Origin: Streptomyces pristinaespiralis
GTDB lineage: Bacteria; Actinomycetota; Actinomycetes; Streptomycetales; Streptomycetaceae
Length of the DNA stretch: 64,000 bases
Direction of reading: 5' to 3'
Assembly (NCBI RefSeq): GCF_001278075.1
Contig: NZ_CP011340.1
Location: 6,135,501 to 6,199,500 of the forward strand
Each line of letters opens with the position of its first letter. The stretch's first letter is position 1. The notes beneath the pieces are model-generated. The model worked only from the letters and a program-made list of their open reading frames with translations. It was not told the origin of the DNA and did no database searches. Made by a program: the position numbers and the translations under genes. Of this stretch, positions 16,815 to 26,217 are shown in pieces.

Positions 16815-17894
16815 TCACGGACGAGGGGTGTCTCCGGGTCGGCCTCCGGGTCCCGAGGCCGTCGAGCCGCGGACCACCAGCTCGGGCATGAAGACGAATT
16901 CGCCGTGGACGGGCGCCCTGGGGCGGTCCGGCGCGGAAGCCGAGTGACTGTCCCCCGTCTCCTCCAGGAGGGCCCGCACCGACGCCTGTCCCATCGCCTG
17001 CACCGGCTTGCGGACGGTGGTCAGCGGGGGATCGGTGAAGGCGATCAGGGGTGAGTCGTCGAAGCCCACGACGGAGATGTCGTCGGGCACTTCGAGGCCC
17101 CGGTGCCGAGCGGCCCGTATCGCGCCGAGCGCCATCATGTCGCTGGCGCAGACGACGGCCGTGCAGCCCCGGTCCATGAGTGTGGCGGCCGCGGCCTGGC
17201 CGCCCTCCAGTGTGTACAGGGAGTGCTCGATCAGTTCCGCCGACGATTCGGGCGGGATGCCCAGTTGTTCATGGAGCGCCAGCCGGAAGCCCTCGATCTT
17301 GCGGAGCACGGGTACGAACCGCCGCGGGCCGACCGCGAGGCCGATCCGGGTGTGACCGAGCGAGGCGAGATGGGTCACGGCGAGCTGCATCGCGCCGCGG
17401 TCGTCGGCCGAGATGAAGGGCGCCCGCACGCCGGGCGCGAAACCGTCGACGAGGACGAAGGGGACGCCCTTGGCGCGGAGCCGGTCGTAGCGGTCCATGT
17501 CGGCGGTGGTGTCGGCGTGCAGCCCGGAGACGAAGATGATGCCGGAGACGCCGCGCTCGACCAGCATCTCGGTGAGCTCGTCCTCGGTCGAGCCGCCCGG
17601 GGTCTGGGTGGCGAGCACCGGGGTGTAGCCCTGCCGGGTCAGGGCCTGGCCGACGACCTGGGCGAGGGCGGGGAAGATCGGGTTGTCGAGGCCGGGCGTG
17701 ATCAGTCCGACCAGGCCGGCGCTGCGCAGACGCAGGCGTACGGGCCGCTCGTAACCGAGCACGTCGAGGGCGGCGAGCACCGACTGGCGGGTGGTCGCGG
17801 CGACGCCGGGCCTTCCGTTGAGAACCCGGCTCACCGTCGCTTCGCTGACCCCCGCCTGGGTCGCGATGTCGGCCAGGCGTGCGGGTGCGGTCAC
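16815..17894 (-). CDS. malR: LacI-family repressor, MalR/Reg1-like
   Basis: A 359-residue repressor. The N-terminal helix-turn-helix is RLADIATQAGVSEATVSRVLNG with a hinge helix at about residues 48-60, followed by the periplasmic-binding-protein-like effector domain. The sequence closely matches my memory of Streptomyces Reg1/MalR, which represses maltose transport and amylase genes. The GTG at 17894 is preceded by another minus-strand gene rather than by divergent malEFG, so its usual targets are not beside it. The identification comes from recollected similarity, not a search. Confidence 0.78.
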   Translation of the reverse strand: MTAPARLADIATQAGVSEATVSRVLNGRPGVAATTRQSVLAALDVLGYERPVRLRLRSAGLVGLITPGLDNPIFPALAQVVGQALTRQGYTPVLATQTPGGSTEDELTEMLVERGVSGIIFVSGLHADTTADMDRYDRLRAKGVPFVLVDGFAPGVRAPFISADDRGAMQLAVTHLASLGHTRIGLAVGPRRFVPVLRKIEGFRLALHEQLGIPPESSAELIEHSLYTLEGGQAAAATLMDRGCTAVVCASDMMALGAIRAARHRGLEVPDDISVVGFDDSPLIAFTDPPLTTVRKPVQAMGQASVRALLEETGDSHSASAPDRPRAPVHGEFVFMPELVVRGSTASGPGGRPGDTPRP

Positions 17895-17972
17895 GGACCG
17901 GACTTTACCGTCCGGATCTGCGGTTTCCCACCGGGCCTCGGGCCGACGCGGCCACCGTCCGGCGGGCCCGTG

Positions 17973-18548
17973 TCAACGGGCCTCTTCCCACCGGGCCCCG
18001 GGCGTAAGGGAGTTGGGGGCAGGCGTTGCCGGTGGGAGTCGCTTCTCCAGCAGCAGTACGCCGTAACTGCTGCCGTCCGCCGCCCGCTTGGCCGGTTCCT
18101 CGCCCACCACCTCGTAACCGGCCCCCTCGTAGTACGTCCGCAGGCGCGGATTGCGGCTCAGGCAGTCCAGCCTGGCCAGTTGCCGTCCGGCCGCGGCGAT
18201 GCGGCGCTCGGCATGGGCGAGCATCGCCCGCCCCGAGCCGGCGGGCGCGTGCGTCCGGGCGGTCATCAGACGGTGCACGTACCCGGCGACGGGCGGCCGG
18301 ACCCCCCAGGCGGGCAGGTCGTCCCACCACAGCTCGTAGGCCCCGGCGATCCGGCCGCCGGCCTCCAGCAGCCACACCTCGCCCTCGGCGATCCGGCGGC
18401 GGAAGTGGTCGGCGTCCTTGTCGCCGGGCTTCCACTGGTCGATGCCGTGGCGCAGCATCCAGCGGGCGGCGTCGTCGTGGAGGGCGGCGAGGGCGCCCGT
18501 GTCGGAGACGGTGGCGAGCCGGAAGGAGGAGTCGGTGGTCACAGGCAC
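17973..18548 (-). CDS. GNAT-family N-acetyltransferase
   Basis: A 191-residue acetyltransferase: an N-terminal strand with FRLATVSDTGALAALHDDAA, a central VHRLMTARTHAPAGSGRAML that replaces the usual R/Q-x-x-G-x-G/A acetyl-CoA loop, and a C-terminal RNPRLRTYYEGAGYEVVGEE. The substrate is unknown. The GTG at 18548 lies 23 bp after the stop of the tetR gene upstream, so the two form an operon; the weak ribosome site leaves the start within two codons (VPVTTD or VTTD). Confidence 0.85.
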   Translation of the reverse strand: MPVTTDSSFRLATVSDTGALAALHDDAARWMLRHGIDQWKPGDKDADHFRRRIAEGEVWLLEAGGRIAGAYELWWDDLPAWGVRPPVAGYVHRLMTARTHAPAGSGRAMLAHAERRIAAAGRQLARLDCLSRNPRLRTYYEGAGYEVVGEEPAKRAADGSSYGVLLLEKRLPPATPAPNSLTPGARWEEAR

Positions 18549-18571
18549 GATGATGCAGGACGCCGGTGGCG

Positions 18572-19312
18572 CTACCGCAGGCGCTGGGCGGGTACGTGGG
18601 CGGCCGGCGCGGTTCTTGTGATCGCGGGGAGCAGGGCCGCGAGCCGGCCCATGAGGTCGCCGAACGGGCCGTCCATCGGCTCGTCCGCGAGGATGCGGAC
18701 GAGGAGGGCGGCCATCTCCTCGTCGTGGGCGGCGCTGACCGCCGCCAGCGCCGCGAAGTCGTGGACCAGTTGCAGTTCGAGTTCGGCGCGCGGGACGCGA
18801 CGCCCGTCGAGCCAGATCAGCGCCGTGGACTCGGCGAGCGACACCCAGGAGCGCACGACCAGTTCGAGGCGCGGGGACGGGTCGGCGATCCCGAGGTGCA
18901 CGAGGATCTGGTCGTGCGCGGCCTGCCGCACCTCGTCGATCATGGCGTTGGCCGTGGACGAGCCGACGGCGGGCCCGCCGCGCATCAACGCGGAGAAACC
19001 GGGGCCGTGTTCGTCGACGAAGTCGAAGAAGCGGCCCATGACGCGCAGCAGCCGCGCGCCGAGCGGTCCCTCGCGGGGTTCCATGAATCGGGCGGCGAGC
19101 TCGTCGGCGGCCCGGCGCAACGCCGCCTCGTACAGGCTCTGTTTGCCGGGGAAGTAGTGGTAGACGAGCGGGCGGGAGATGCCCGCGGCCGCCGCGATCT
19201 CGTCGATGGAGACGTCGTCGGGGGAGCGGTGGCTGAACAGCTCCAGCGCCACACCGATCAGCTGCTGTCTGCGCTCCTCGACGCCCATCCTGCGCCGCAC
19301 CCCGGTCGTCAT
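18572..19312 (-). CDS. TetR-family transcriptional regulator
   Basis: A 246-residue regulator with an N-terminal TetR helix-turn-helix (ELFSHRSPDDVSIDEIAAAAGISRPLVYHYFPGKQSLYEAAL, residues about 22-65) and an all-helical ligand domain. The ATG at 19312 gives MTTGVRRRMGVEERRQQL. It is the first gene of a two-gene unit with the GNAT gene; the controlled genes are unknown. Confidence 0.92.
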   Translation of the reverse strand: MTTGVRRRMGVEERRQQLIGVALELFSHRSPDDVSIDEIAAAAGISRPLVYHYFPGKQSLYEAALRRAADELAARFMEPREGPLGARLLRVMGRFFDFVDEHGPGFSALMRGGPAVGSSTANAMIDEVRQAAHDQILVHLGIADPSPRLELVVRSWVSLAESTALIWLDGRRVPRAELELQLVHDFAALAAVSAAHDEEMAALLVRILADEPMDGPFGDLMGRLAALLPAITRTAPAAHVPAQRLR

Positions 19313-19357
19313 GCGGACACCCTACCCATTGGCGCGCGGGCTTCGGGGCGTGGACCG

Positions 19358-19378
19358 CCCGCCGGAGGCACCGGCGGG
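19358..19378 (-). terminator. Hairpin downstream of the sigma-like membrane protein gene
   Basis: CCCGCCGG and CCGGCGGG form a perfect 8-bp stem with an AGGCA loop. It lies about 100 bp past the stop at 19481 and 46 bp upstream of the tetR start, so it may end the upstream transcript. Confidence 0.5.
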
Positions 19379-19480
19379 ACGCCGGTGACCAGCACGTCCC
19401 TGCGGGGCAGCCGATGCCCTCGACCGCGCCGGGACGGTGACGGCGGCGGGGCCCGTCGCCGCCGGCCCGTGGGCGCGGGT

Positions 19481-21490
19481 TCAGCGCAGCGGGTGCACCC
19501 GAGTGCCGTCCGCCAGAAGGCCGTTCAGCTCCGGCCGTGAACCCTCACGGGAACGGACCGCCACCACATTCCCGGTCGCCCCGCCCTCCACACCGCTGCC
19601 CGCGACGCCGACCGAGACCAGCTGGCTGCTCCCCGCCGCCAGCACGTACCACTGGCCGGCCCGCGACTGCCAGAGCACACCGGCCAGCACCCGCGGTTCA
19701 CGCACCCCGCAGGCCGGCGAGTCCTCCGCCCGCGCCACCACCGTCCCCGGCGCGCCCGGGCGCTCGGCGGGCGGCTGGAACTGGGCCATGACCCGGCTGC
19801 CCGTGCCCCGCCACGTCTCCGCCCGCGTACACACCCAGCCCGCCGTGCCGTTCGCCTCCGGCAGCGGCTGGCGGGCGTACTGCCACAAGTTGACGCTGCG
19901 CACGCCGTGCGCCCGCACGCCCGGCAGCAGGCAGGCCGTACGCGCCCACGACGCGCGTGCCGCCCCGCCGGTCACCTCCTGCGGCGCGCCGGGCGGGCCG
20001 TACGTGAGCTGCGCGGGGGTCAGCTCACCGAGGTCCGTCACCAGCGTGAGGGTGCGGCCGTCGCTCAGCTCCAGCCCCTGCCATGCCCGGCACGCGTGCT
20101 GCTGCACGGGACTCGGCAGCCGCTCGGTGAGACCGCTCGCGTCCCGGCGCACCGGACGCGGCCGCCCGGCGGGGTCGAGGAGGTCCCGCACCGACACGGC
20201 CCGGACCCAGGGCGCCGTGAGATAGCGGATGTTGTCCCGCGAACGCCCGGCGACCAGGGCGCCGGAGCCGGCGGCGTCGGCCCCGTCCGTGCGGGCGAAG
20301 TCGAGCGACGCGTCCCTGGCGGCACCCGGCGCGCCCGTCGTCTCGGCGTAGCGGACGATGCGCAGCCCGTCGTGGAGGACGACGACACGCGCCGCGCCCA
20401 CCTGGCCCGCGAACAGCAGTTGCGGCGGTCCCATCGGCGGCCCGGACGGTGTCCCGGGCGTCGAGGTGACCCTGACCGATTCCCCGGGGGCCGCCCAGGC
20501 GGTGAGCGACCGGCGCAGCAGTGCGTGGTCGAAGGAGAGGGATCCGCGGGCCGGCCACACGGAGAAGTCCCTGCGTGCCGACTCCCGCCAGGCCGCAGGC
20601 GCGACCCGCACCAGCCGGTCCGGGTCCAGCGCCGCCTCCACGGCGGGCACGCGGGCGGACGGCGGGTCTCCGCCGCCGCCGTTGCCGTCGCCCGGCAGCA
20701 GGAGCAGTGTCCCGCACACCGCGAGGGCGGCGGCGGCCACCACGGCCGCCCTGGCGTGTCTGCGGCGGCGCATCAGGTCGGTGGGCCGCACCTGGAGGGA
20801 GCACGCGTCGAACTCGGGCGAGCGGAGCACTTCCGCGCCGCGCCTGCCGTCCGCCACGCCGTCCGCGTCCGCGTCCGCGAGAGCGGAGTCCGGGTCGGCC
20901 GCTCCCGCCGCGGTCAGCGCCTGGCGCACGTCACGGTCGGACAGCTTCTCCAGGTGCCGCAGCACATACGCGGCCCTGGCCGGCCCGGACAGCGCGGAGA
21001 GCCTTTGGTCCAGGGCGAGTTCGTCGGCGCCTCCCGAGCGGGGGAAGACCCGCAGTCCCCACACGTGCGGCAGCAGCGGCGGGAACTGCGCGCGCCGGGG
21101 CAGTCCCCGCCGCCGCAGCGGCCGGGCCGCGTCCAGCGCCTGGCGCAGCACCCGGTCCCGGACATATGTGTAGCCCGGGTCGCCGGCGCCTTCCGGACGG
21201 CGGGCCGGCGGCACGGCAGGGACGGGCGTCGCGGCGGCGTCACCGCGGGGGAGCGAACGCTGCACGACGGCATGGGCGGTCAGCACACGGCGCCCTTGGC
21301 CGAGGGACGACGGCAGCACCAGGTAGGCGATCCGCACCAGCCGGGGGTAGTGCTCGACGAGGGCCGCCTCGGCCTGCCCGACCTCCACCCCGGCCCGGAT
21401 GCCCCGGCCGGCCTCCGTCCCGGTCCCGGCGACGGTGGTGACGGGGCCCGCGGCGGGGTCCTGGGAAGGAACGAGGTCGTGTGGGCGCAC
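19481..21490 (-). CDS. Sigma-factor-like N-terminus fused to a membrane anchor and a large extracytoplasmic domain
   Basis: A 669-residue protein of unknown function. Residues about 38-215 look like a degenerate ECF sigma factor: ALVEHYPRLVRIAYLVLPSS resembles region 2, and LSALSGPARAAYVLRHLEKLSDRDVRQAL resembles region 4. A membrane helix follows at about 245-265 (AAVVAAAALAVCGTLLLLPG). The remaining 400 residues would be outside and contain Cys residues (HACRAWQG, TACLLPG, WVCTRA, PACGVRE). The layout recalls anti-sigma or sensor proteins, but I cannot name a family. The GTG at 21490 lacks a clear ribosome site, so the start is approximate. Confidence 0.75.
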   Translation of the reverse strand: MRPHDLVPSQDPAAGPVTTVAGTGTEAGRGIRAGVEVGQAEAALVEHYPRLVRIAYLVLPSSLGQGRRVLTAHAVVQRSLPRGDAAATPVPAVPPARRPEGAGDPGYTYVRDRVLRQALDAARPLRRRGLPRRAQFPPLLPHVWGLRVFPRSGGADELALDQRLSALSGPARAAYVLRHLEKLSDRDVRQALTAAGAADPDSALADADADGVADGRRGAEVLRSPEFDACSLQVRPTDLMRRRRHARAAVVAAAALAVCGTLLLLPGDGNGGGGDPPSARVPAVEAALDPDRLVRVAPAAWRESARRDFSVWPARGSLSFDHALLRRSLTAWAAPGESVRVTSTPGTPSGPPMGPPQLLFAGQVGAARVVVLHDGLRIVRYAETTGAPGAARDASLDFARTDGADAAGSGALVAGRSRDNIRYLTAPWVRAVSVRDLLDPAGRPRPVRRDASGLTERLPSPVQQHACRAWQGLELSDGRTLTLVTDLGELTPAQLTYGPPGAPQEVTGGAARASWARTACLLPGVRAHGVRSVNLWQYARQPLPEANGTAGWVCTRAETWRGTGSRVMAQFQPPAERPGAPGTVVARAEDSPACGVREPRVLAGVLWQSRAGQWYVLAAGSSQLVSVGVAGSGVEGGATGNVVAVRSREGSRPELNGLLADGTRVHPLR

Positions 21491-21557
21491 GTTCAGCAGA
21501 ACGAGCGAATCGTCGCATGGTCACCGGGCGCGGCCCGGTGGGCCCGCCCGGCGCTCC

Positions 21558-22358
21558 TCAGCCCTGGACGACCAGCCGCCCCCGGATGCGCTCCAGTGCG
21601 GCGGGCGTGACGCCGAGCCCTTCTTGGACGTACTTCTCCATGGAGCCGAAGCGCGCGTCGACCTCGTCCAGGGCGGCCGCCAGGTAGTCGGGGACGACTC
21701 CGATGATCGACAGTGCCGTCTCCGGCTGCCCGCCCTGGAGGGTGTATCCCTCCACGAGCGGGGCGAACGCCTCACGGACCGCCGTGTTGACGGACATGTA
21801 CTCCGCCTCCACCGTCTTCGGCGTCGCGCCGAGCAGCGTGAGCACGATCGTCGCCGCCCAGCCCGTGCGGTCCTTGCCGGCCGTGCAGTGGAACAGCAAC
21901 GGGCCCGGATCCGGGTCAGCGACCGCGTTCAGGAACGCCCGGTACGACGCACGCGCCGAGTCGGTCGTCACGAACCCACGGTAGATCGCACCGAACAGCT
22001 CCCGGCCACGGCCGTCGCCGAGCTCCTGCTCGGCGACGGCCGGATCGGCGAGCAGCCGCCGCAGCCGGGCCGCCGCCGGCATCCGGCCGGCGGCGACCTG
22101 GTCGGCCATCACGTCCGCGAGCAGCAGCCGCCCGCCCTCCGGGAGCCGGTCGGGCCGGGCCTCACGCTCGGCCCGGGTGCGGAAGTCGACGACGGTACGG
22201 ATGCCGAGGGCGGCGACGGCCGGGTCGGACGCGGTGTCCATCCGGTCCAGTTGCCCGGAACGGAACAGCAGACCGCTGCGCACCGACCGGCCGCCGGGCA
22301 GAGGCGTGCCGCCCAGATCGCGGAGGTTCGCGACGGTGGTGGAGGGGATCGCGTTCAT
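21558..22358 (-). CDS. Tyrosine-protein phosphatase (PF13350 type)
   Basis: A 266-residue enzyme with the cysteine-phosphatase loop HCTAGKDRTG at 157-166 (catalytic C158, Arg in DRTG) and the N-terminal family segment NLRDLGGTPLPGGRSVRSGLLFRSGQLDRM. It likely removes phosphate from Tyr or a phosphoinositide; the target is unknown. The ATG at 22358 gives MNAIPSTTVANLRDLGG. It starts 26 bp after the stop of the GH89 gene on the same strand, so the two may be co-transcribed. Confidence 0.93.
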   Translation of the reverse strand: MNAIPSTTVANLRDLGGTPLPGGRSVRSGLLFRSGQLDRMDTASDPAVAALGIRTVVDFRTRAEREARPDRLPEGGRLLLADVMADQVAAGRMPAAARLRRLLADPAVAEQELGDGRGRELFGAIYRGFVTTDSARASYRAFLNAVADPDPGPLLFHCTAGKDRTGWAATIVLTLLGATPKTVEAEYMSVNTAVREAFAPLVEGYTLQGGQPETALSIIGVVPDYLAAALDEVDARFGSMEKYVQEGLGVTPAALERIRGRLVVQG

Positions 22359-22384
22359 GATGCGGAATGTAGGCCCACCGGACG

Positions 22385-25300
22385 TCAGCCGCCCGCCGCG
22401 ACACCGCCCGTCAGGGACCAGCCGCTGAACCGCACCGTCCCGCGCACACCGCTCCCGCCGTTCGTGGCGCTCATGAAGATCCCGGCGTCCTGCGTCGCCG
22501 CCGTGCCCGGCACCGCCACCGTGGCCACCGCGCGCCAGGTGGCGCCGCCGTCGGTGGAGCAGGCGCCGGTGAACGAGGTCCCGGCGTTCTTGGTGAGCCG
22601 CAGCAGAACGGGTGCCCTGATCCCGGTGATCCGGCCGTAGTTGTCGAGCGTGCCGTCGCCGTTCGAGTCGTACGACAGCGCGACGCCCTGTCCCGGGGTC
22701 ACCGCCAGGTTCAGGAAGCCCAGGTCCCCCGGGGTCGCCAGCGAGTTGCGGACCATGATCCCGGCGCGTGCCCAGGTGCCGGTGTTGTCCTGCGCGTCCA
22801 CCCGCAGCACGATGCTCGCGCCCTCGGTGAACGCCCCGGGCAGGTAGGCGGTGCCGAACTGGGTGGTGCCGCGCCACAGGTCGTTACCGGCCCCGTTGAT
22901 CGCGAACCGGTCGCCGAGCTGGCCGAAGACGGCGCCGTTGGAGGTGAACGTGCGCCACGCGGGGTCCAGCGGCGCGGCGATGTACACGTTGCCCGGCTGG
23001 GTGGTGGTGACCCGGTCCTCGCCGAGCGGCCCGTACTGCGTCGTGAGCTCGTACGGCATCGGCCTGAGCGGCTCCGTCAGCGGATCACCGGGTGCCGTCA
23101 CCCGCCAGGAGACCTCACCGCTGCCCGCCGCCGGGACGCCCTCCAGGGCGCTCGGGCCCTCGGGGGCGGCGTCGAGTCCGGCGAGCGCGAAGTCGACCCG
23201 GCCGGTGCCGCTGAGCCCGTTGATGTTGCGGAAGACCGCGGTGACGGTGCCCGTGCTGCCCGGGGTGAACGCGGGCGGCTCCACCTCCACCGTCACGACG
23301 CCCTGGTAGGGCGCGCGGGCCAGGGTGTCGAACACCCGCAGGGCCGTGCTGTACGCGTCCCCGGTCGGCCGCACCGGATAGGTGTGGCGCTCCTGGGTCC
23401 ATGCCTCCTCCTGGGGATACCAGTCGAAGGACTTCGGCGCCCGGCCGGCGGCCATCGCGTCGGCCTGCTCCGTCAGGAACGCCTCCCACTGCGGCACATG
23501 GACGTCGGCCATCAGTCCCTGCCAGTCCCGGTTGGCGTAGTTGCTGAGGCTGTTCGCGGTCGGACGGTCCGCCCAGGTGGTGATCAGCGTGCGCGCGGTG
23601 CGTTCCAGCTGCACCGCCTCCTCCGGGCTGGTCGCCAGCCGCTTCGCGTCCTCCAGCCACGGCCCGAGCAGGAACTGGCGGTGGCAGCCGGCCATCGTGT
23701 CGCTGAGCCGCATCACCTTCAGCCACAGGGCCGACACGGCACGGAAGGTGGCCACGTCCTTGTTCCGGTACGCGGCCCGCAACGCCAACTGGAGCGTGCG
23801 GGAACGGTTGGCCAGGGCCTGGCGGGCCACGTCGGTCAGGTCGTGGCGGTACGCGTCCGAGTCGCGCAGCGGCGCGCGTACGGCGAGCAGCGCGGCGAAC
23901 GCCCGGTCGAAGCCCGCCGGATCGAAGGCGGTACCGATGGCGGTGGTCAGCGACGGCCGGCGCGAGAACAGCGAGTCGTACGGCCGCCCGTCCGTGCTCG
24001 TCAGCTTGTACGCGGTCGCCGCCAGTGCGGCGAACGCCTCCCGCGCCGAGTGGTCGACGCCGCCGTACCGGATCTGCGCGTACTCGGCGAACCACGCCTC
24101 CCGGTCGATCTTCTCCTCGCGCCAGGCCAGTTCGCTGAACAGCTCCAGGGCCGCCGGGTCACGCTCCGCCGCCTCCGGCATGTACGCGGTGCCCACCAGC
24201 GCGCTGCCCGGCTTGTCGCGCCAGGCCGTGAACTTCTCCGTCCACCGGTCGGTGTTCGCGCCGATCGTCGTCCGGCCGCCGAAGTTGGGGATGGTGCCGA
24301 AGGCGTACGGGGCCCCGCCCCAGTCCGCCTCCCGGTCGGTGACCGTGTCCAGGTCCGACAGGCCGTCGACGATGAGGACGCGGGAGGTGTCGATCGAGTC
24401 GAGCATGACCGGGCGCGGGTTGGACTGCCAGCCGAGGATCACCCAGGTGGCGCCGGGCCGGGCCGTCTGCAGGGAGGTCTCCACCGCGCGTGCGGCGTCG
24501 GGGACGGGCACGTCGCCCGCGGTGCCGCCCTCGTGCAGCAGGTCCATCTTGAAGTGCGACACGTCGCCGAACAGTTCGCCCTGGTGCCGGTAGAAGGCCG
24601 CGGCGACGTCGGAGAAGGCCTGCGTCCGCGGGTCCAGCCAGTCGGGCCGGCGCATTCCGCCGCCCCAGGTGCCCTGGGGGATCACCCGTGCGTCACTGCC
24701 GGGGTTGTGGCCCGGGAAGTCGTCGGGGACGGTACCGAAGTAACCGGGCAGCACCGGATGCATGCCCAGCTCCCGCAGCCGGTCGGTGATCCGCCGGCCC
24801 AGCTCGGTGCGGCGCTCGATGAGGGCCGCCGACATCGGGCCGCCGAACCCGCTCATGTTCTGGAGCAGCCACCACGGCTGGTGCGAGGGCGCCGGCAGCC
24901 AGGTCCTGGCCTCCTCGTCCGAGTACCCGAAGTCCGTCAGCAACCGGTGGTAGACGGCCTCCTGCCCCGGCGTCACCAGGACCTCGTTGCAGCCGTGCAG
25001 GGCCAGGACGTCGATCAGCCGCTCCCAGCGCGGCCAGTCGGCGTACGGGGCGGTGTAGCCGTCGTGCGTGTCGTTGTACGCGAACCGGTGCCGGACGGTG
25101 GCCTTCCGCTCGATCGGACGGCGGACCGCGGGCAGCCGGCGGGGGAGGTCGAGCTGGGACCCGGACCACGAGATGTGCGCCCGGCAGACGTACTTGAGAT
25201 ACCAGTGAACCCCGGTCAGCAGGACCCCGGGACCGGTGCCCGCCACCTCGATGCGGCCGGCCGAGCCGGTGACCCGGAAGCGCTCGGGACCGGTCAGCGC

Positions 25301-25519
25301 CGTCAGCCGCACCTGGTCGGCGTGGTCGGGCAGCAGTCGGTGCAGCGCGGCGGCGGCCGGACCGGTGCGGAAAGCGTCCTCGGCGCCCGCGCCCGGTGCC
25401 GCGGGCGGGGAGGCGGGTCGGGGCAGGGCGGCGGCCGCTGGAGTGTGCGCGGCGAGCACCGCGCCGGCTCCCACGGCTCCGGCAGTGCCCAGCAGCGTAC
25501 GTCTCGACAGCTCGTTCAT
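22385..25519 (-). CDS. Secreted alpha-N-acetylglucosaminidase (GH89) with C-terminal accessory domains
   Basis: A 1044-residue exported enzyme. The N-terminus NELSRRTLLGTAGAVGAGAVL is a Tat-type signal (SRRTLLG). The NAGLU/GH89 catalytic region spans about residues 60-700, with YADWPRWERLIDVLALHGCN, MSGFGGP and AWREEKIDREAWFAEYAQ. After about residue 735 come an NPCBM/NEW3-like beta domain (VTVEVEPPAFTPGSTGTVT) and a terminal jelly-roll-like domain (RAGIMVRNSL) that may bind carbohydrate. GH89 enzymes release alpha-linked GlcNAc; in a soil actinomycete the likely substrates are mucin- or heparan-like glycans. The ATG at 25519 has GGAGG upstream. Confidence 0.93.
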   Translation of the reverse strand: MNELSRRTLLGTAGAVGAGAVLAAHTPAAAALPRPASPPAAPGAGAEDAFRTGPAAAALHRLLPDHADQVRLTALTGPERFRVTGSAGRIEVAGTGPGVLLTGVHWYLKYVCRAHISWSGSQLDLPRRLPAVRRPIERKATVRHRFAYNDTHDGYTAPYADWPRWERLIDVLALHGCNEVLVTPGQEAVYHRLLTDFGYSDEEARTWLPAPSHQPWWLLQNMSGFGGPMSAALIERRTELGRRITDRLRELGMHPVLPGYFGTVPDDFPGHNPGSDARVIPQGTWGGGMRRPDWLDPRTQAFSDVAAAFYRHQGELFGDVSHFKMDLLHEGGTAGDVPVPDAARAVETSLQTARPGATWVILGWQSNPRPVMLDSIDTSRVLIVDGLSDLDTVTDREADWGGAPYAFGTIPNFGGRTTIGANTDRWTEKFTAWRDKPGSALVGTAYMPEAAERDPAALELFSELAWREEKIDREAWFAEYAQIRYGGVDHSAREAFAALAATAYKLTSTDGRPYDSLFSRRPSLTTAIGTAFDPAGFDRAFAALLAVRAPLRDSDAYRHDLTDVARQALANRSRTLQLALRAAYRNKDVATFRAVSALWLKVMRLSDTMAGCHRQFLLGPWLEDAKRLATSPEEAVQLERTARTLITTWADRPTANSLSNYANRDWQGLMADVHVPQWEAFLTEQADAMAAGRAPKSFDWYPQEEAWTQERHTYPVRPTGDAYSTALRVFDTLARAPYQGVVTVEVEPPAFTPGSTGTVTAVFRNINGLSGTGRVDFALAGLDAAPEGPSALEGVPAAGSGEVSWRVTAPGDPLTEPLRPMPYELTTQYGPLGEDRVTTTQPGNVYIAAPLDPAWRTFTSNGAVFGQLGDRFAINGAGNDLWRGTTQFGTAYLPGAFTEGASIVLRVDAQDNTGTWARAGIMVRNSLATPGDLGFLNLAVTPGQGVALSYDSNGDGTLDNYGRITGIRAPVLLRLTKNAGTSFTGACSTDGGATWRAVATVAVPGTAATQDAGIFMSATNGGSGVRGTVRFSGWSLTGGVAAGG

Positions 25520-25621
25520 CAGCGCTCCTCCGTGTTGCTGACGCGACAACAGGTGCGTGCGGAGCGCAGGTTACCTGCGGTTCTGCCGCGCGAAGAGGGG
25601 GCGGGAAGGCACCATGGCCGA

Positions 25622-26197
25622 ATGCGGACGAGTACGAGCACGAGCACATGGCGGGCGGCCCGGACAGGACTGGCAGTTGTCGTCCTGGCCCTGGCGGCGG
25701 CCTGCGGTTCCGGCGGTGACGACGACGGGCGTGTCGGACCCGACAAGGGCGCGAAGGAGCAGCGGACGGCGACCGGCAGCCTGGAGGATCTCGCACGTCA
25801 GGCCGATTGCGAACCGAACATCCAGACGGACGCGGACGAATTGCGCCAGGCCAACTGCAGGACGGCCGACGGCAGGTACATCCTCGCGACCTTCGCGACC
25901 GACCGCGGCCAGCGTGAGTGGATCAACGAGGCCAACGACTACGGCGGCACCTATCTGGTCGGGCGCAAGTGGGTGGCGGTCGGCGACGAGAAGGTCGTGG
26001 CGGCCCTGCGCGAGAGGCTCGGCGGCACGGTCGAGACCGGCGCGCAGCACGGCTCCGGCCACGAAGGCGGCGACAGCGGCAGTGGTGGCGACGGCGACGG
26101 TGGCCATGAAGGCCACGACGGCGGCGAAGGCCACGACGGCGGCGGGGAGAGCGGCGGGAGCGCCGGGGAGGGGCACGAAGGACACCAGGGGAGCTGA
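25622..26197 (+). CDS. Histidine-rich lipoprotein of unknown function
   Basis: A 191-residue lipoprotein with lipobox LAAACGS at about residues 23-29. A middle region has Cys pairs (QADCEPNIQ and ANCRTADGR), and the last 50 residues are a Gly/His/Glu/Asp repeat (GHEGHDGGEGHDGG, EGHEGHQGS) suited to binding metal ions. No family is recognised. The ATG at 25622 gives MRTSTSTSTW with a weak GGGAAGG upstream. It is transcribed divergently from the GH89 gene and ends at two hairpins. Confidence 0.85.
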   Translation: MRTSTSTSTWRAARTGLAVVVLALAAACGSGGDDDGRVGPDKGAKEQRTATGSLEDLARQADCEPNIQTDADELRQANCRTADGRYILATFATDRGQREWINEANDYGGTYLVGRKWVAVGDEKVVAALRERLGGTVETGAQHGSGHEGGDSGSGGDGDGGHEGHDGGEGHDGGGESGGSAGEGHEGHQGS

Positions 26198-26217
26198 CCC
26201 GCGGCCTGTCGGCCCGG

